The notes under the pieces were generated by a model, which searched no databases, had not been told where the DNA came from, and saw only the letters and a program-made list of their open reading frames with translations. Of a DNA stretch of 64,000 bases, positions 61,334 through 64,000 are shown one piece after another. Within the stretch, counting starts at the first letter, position 1. Each line of letters begins with the position of its first letter. The position numbers and the translations under genes are program-made. The DNA is from Triplophysa rosa (lineage: Eukaryota > Chordata > Actinopteri > Cypriniformes > Nemacheilidae): the NCBI RefSeq assembly GCF_024868665.1, contig NC_079897.1, positions 5,629,266-5,693,265 on the forward strand, read 5' to 3'.

Positions 61334-64000
61334 ATGGGAATGGCAAAGAGGACAGTGTCACTTCTTCTTCTGCTGTTATATGGCGCTTGTGTCACAACCG
61401 CAGCACAAGTATGCAGAATGCTGAGCCATCCAGTCCTGCCACTACTTTCTGATGAAAGAGACATCAACATTGGGGCAGTTTTTTCACTCCATAGAAATGT
61501 TTTGTTAAATATACATCCATTCTCTTCTGAACCAGAGCCAACAAACTGCATCAGGTCTGTACAAGATACTTTTTGACAGCAGGAATTATGAAAAAAATTA
61601 TATACAGTTTTTTAAATACTTCAGAAATACTACTGAATAATTATTTGCTGAATGTAACGGTTCACATATATTTTTTACAGCCTAAACTTGCGTGAGTTTA
61701 AATTTGCTCAGACTCTGATTTTTGCCATAGAGGAGATTAACAACAGCACACAACTGTTGCCTGGTGTCACTTTGGGCTATAAAATATATGATGCCTGTGG
61801 CTCTGTATCTCAGACTGTCTTATCAAGCATGGCTTTAATGAATGGCTATGAAGAGACTTTGCATGATGAGTCCTGTTCTAAACCACCATTTGTTCATGCC
61901 ATTGTAGGAGAATCAAGCTCTTCTCCCACCATTGGTATGGCCTCTTTAGTAGGTCCATTCAGCATCCCTGTTGTAAGAACTCTTTTTTTCTGCTTAATAT
62001 TGTCTGCATGCATGATGAGGATGCTCCAAATGTGCTTTTATGAAAATAATATAAAAATCACTTTGTCAATTGTTTTACGTAGTTTTACTTAATTTGTATA
62101 GTAGTAATATTGGGTGGATTAAGAAAGAAATAATGTTGTTAATAATCTGCTTTATTGTATTTAGGTCAGTCATTTTGCTACATGTGCATGCCTGAGTGAC
62201 AGAAAACGATTCCCGTCCTTCTTCAGAACAATACCCAGTGATTATTACCAAAGTAAAGCGCTGGCTCAGCTTGTCAAACACTTCGGCTGGACTTGGGTTG
62301 GAACGGTGAGGAGTCGCAATGACTATGGTAACAATGGAATTGCAGCATTTGAAAAGATGGCAGAACAAGAGGGGATTTGTATTGAATACTCAGAGGCCAT
62401 AATTAGAACTGATCCACAAGAGCAGCTCCTAAAGACACTGGAAGTGATTAAAAAAGCCACAGCCAGGGTGGTGTTGGCTTTTATTTCATTTGGTGACTTT
62501 GTTCCCTTCCTGAAATTAATAGCACAAGAGAACATCACTGGGCTGCAGTGGGTCGGCAGTGAATCCTGGATCACTTCTCGAATTATAGCAGAAACAAAAG
62601 AATACAGTTTTCTCACAGGAACTGTGGGCTTTGCTGTGGCGAACGCCAAGCTTGACGGCCTGCGAGAGTTTCTAGTGACTGTGCACCCTGATCAGGAGCC
62701 AAAAAATGAACTTTTGAAGGAATTTTGGGAAACTGTTTTTCAGTGCTCTTTGAGAAACACCGGCAGTGGCACACGTGTCTGTACTGGCTCAGAACACTTA
62801 ACAGAACTACAAAATGAATATACTGATGTATCAGAGCTGCGCATAGCTAGTAAAGTGTACACGGCAGTGTATGCTATCGCACATGCACTACATAATTTAA
62901 TAAATGATGTCAAATCTGCCACCAACATCAGCAAAGGAGATCTGCCAACACCACTGAAGGTGATTAAGAGAAAAAACAATTAAATTAGAAAAGTAAAACT
63001 GAAACCAATTATGCTTGTGTTTATTCTCAGGTGTTGGAGTATATCAAAGATGTCAGTTTCACTGTCAAAACGGGTGAAAATTTATTTTTTGATGCTAGTG
63101 GTGACCCAGTGGCAAAATATGATCTGGTGAACTGGCAGCCTGCTGAAGATGGAAGTCTGCAGTTTAAACTTGTTGGTGTGTATGACAGCTCACTGCCTTC
63201 AGAGACACTCCTTCAAGTTGATCAAGAAAACATGGTCTGGGCTGAAAACAGCAGACAGGTATGTCAATATAAGTCAATCATGAGTAGAAGTGAAATGCCC
63301 ATTACAGTCATATTAAGAATGAATGATTTAAGAATCATTAATAAATAAATCAACATATACAAGTTAAATAGCATAAATGCTGGGAGAAACCTAACATCAT
63401 ATATATACAGTATATGGGCCTTACACATTTTTTCACAGGTGCCTGTGTCTGTGTGCAGTGAGAGTTGTCCTCCAGGCACCAGGAAGGCTGTACAGAAAAG
63501 ACGACCCGTGTGCTGTTATGACTGTATTCCATGTGCAGATGGAGAAATCAGTAATGAGACAGGTAAACATTACTACATGCTACTAAAACTGTCCAATAGC
63601 CAGAGACCTTGTGATGTGCTTTCATTCAAATAATATTTTTTATTAATTCCTTCTTCGCAGATTCTAGTGACTGCTTTCCTTGTGATTTGGAGTATTGGTC
63701 CAATGAAAACAAAGACACATGTGTATTAAAAATTATTGAATTCCTTTCCTATACAGAAATCATGGGGATTGTGCTTTCTATTTGCTCATTTATTGGATTA
63801 TTATTAACATCAATGATATCTTTTGTGTTTTATCTTCATAAAGAAACACCTATTGTGAGAGCCAACAACTCAGAGCTGAGCTTCCTGCTGCTCTTCTCAT
63901 TGACTCTGTGTTTTCTCTGTTCACTTACTTTCATTGGTCGCCCCACTGAGTGGTCCTGTATGTTACGTCACACAGCGTTTGGGATCACTTTTGTCCTCTG
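61334..64000 (+). CDS. V2R/OlfC olfactory receptor, exons 1-6 (runs off the window)
   Basis: Exons 61334-61554, 61681-61972, 62165-62959, 63031-63258, 63439-63562, and 63661 onward (last exon, incomplete). Phases agree at every junction. Signal peptide [20 protein letters not shown]. The Venus-flytrap ligand domain has [61 protein letters not shown] and HFGWTWVG. Exon 5 is the cysteine-rich linker ([26 protein letters not shown]). Exon 6 opens the seven-helix domain ([31 protein letters not shown]). This six-exon layout is the standard V2R structure. Likely an amino-acid chemoreceptor; the ligand cannot be told from sequence alone. Confidence 0.93.

Overview
This window is nuclear DNA of a vertebrate, almost certainly a cypriniform (carp-like) teleost. 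It has spliced genes with GT-AG introns, a Ca2+/Mn2+ P-type ATPase beside ASTE1 (the same neighbours as in mammals), an olfactory class C (V2R/OlfC) receptor, and dense non-autonomous DNA transposons plus a tRNA-derived SINE of the kind common in cyprinids. One 100-base run of N (59666-59765) marks an assembly gap. No CRISPR array, rRNA or intact tRNA gene was seen.

Layout. (1) 1-15200, plus strand: 20 exons (740 codons including stop) of atp2c1, the Golgi Ca2+/Mn2+ pump, lacking the 5' part. Its introns hold several transposon remnants. (2) 15848-23150, minus strand: two tandem copies of an ASTE1-like XPG/FEN-type nuclease gene. The copy nearest atp2c1 is frameshifted downstream of its nuclease domain. 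The distal copy is intact (697 codons) and has a TATA box next to a perfect interferon-response element. A decayed copy of the last atp2c1 exon lies between them, which shows that the duplicated block carried the atp2c1 3' end with it.

(3) 23970-59463, plus strand: a tandem array of six related genes. Five are complete. Each has a non-coding first exon, a short signal-peptide exon, one large exon encoding an IgGFc-binding-protein N-terminal-like domain, and a last exon encoding a C-type-lectin-like domain. All five exon models sum to whole codons (533, 575, 574, 575 and 570 aa). Units 1 and 2 are diverged; units 3-6 are young and show mosaic similarity that suggests gene conversion. The sixth is cut off inside its large exon by unrelated sequence. 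This array of predicted secreted IgGFc-N/lectin fusion proteins is the best candidate here for a poorly described system.

(4) 53160-57740, inside intron 1 of unit 6: a small LTR retroelement invaded by two MITEs and by three hAT elements nested inside one another, each hAT flanked by a perfect 8-bp target duplication. (5) 59766-64000, plus strand: the 3' end of one V2R/OlfC receptor just after the gap, then a second receptor whose first six exons run off the window. The two are identical over the 77 bases they share.

Functionally these are unrelated neighbours: a housekeeping ion pump, a DNA-repair-type nuclease pair, an expanding family of secreted proteins that could face the environment or immunity, and a chemoreceptor cluster. 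All product calls come from reading translations by eye and recalling families; no database search was run.
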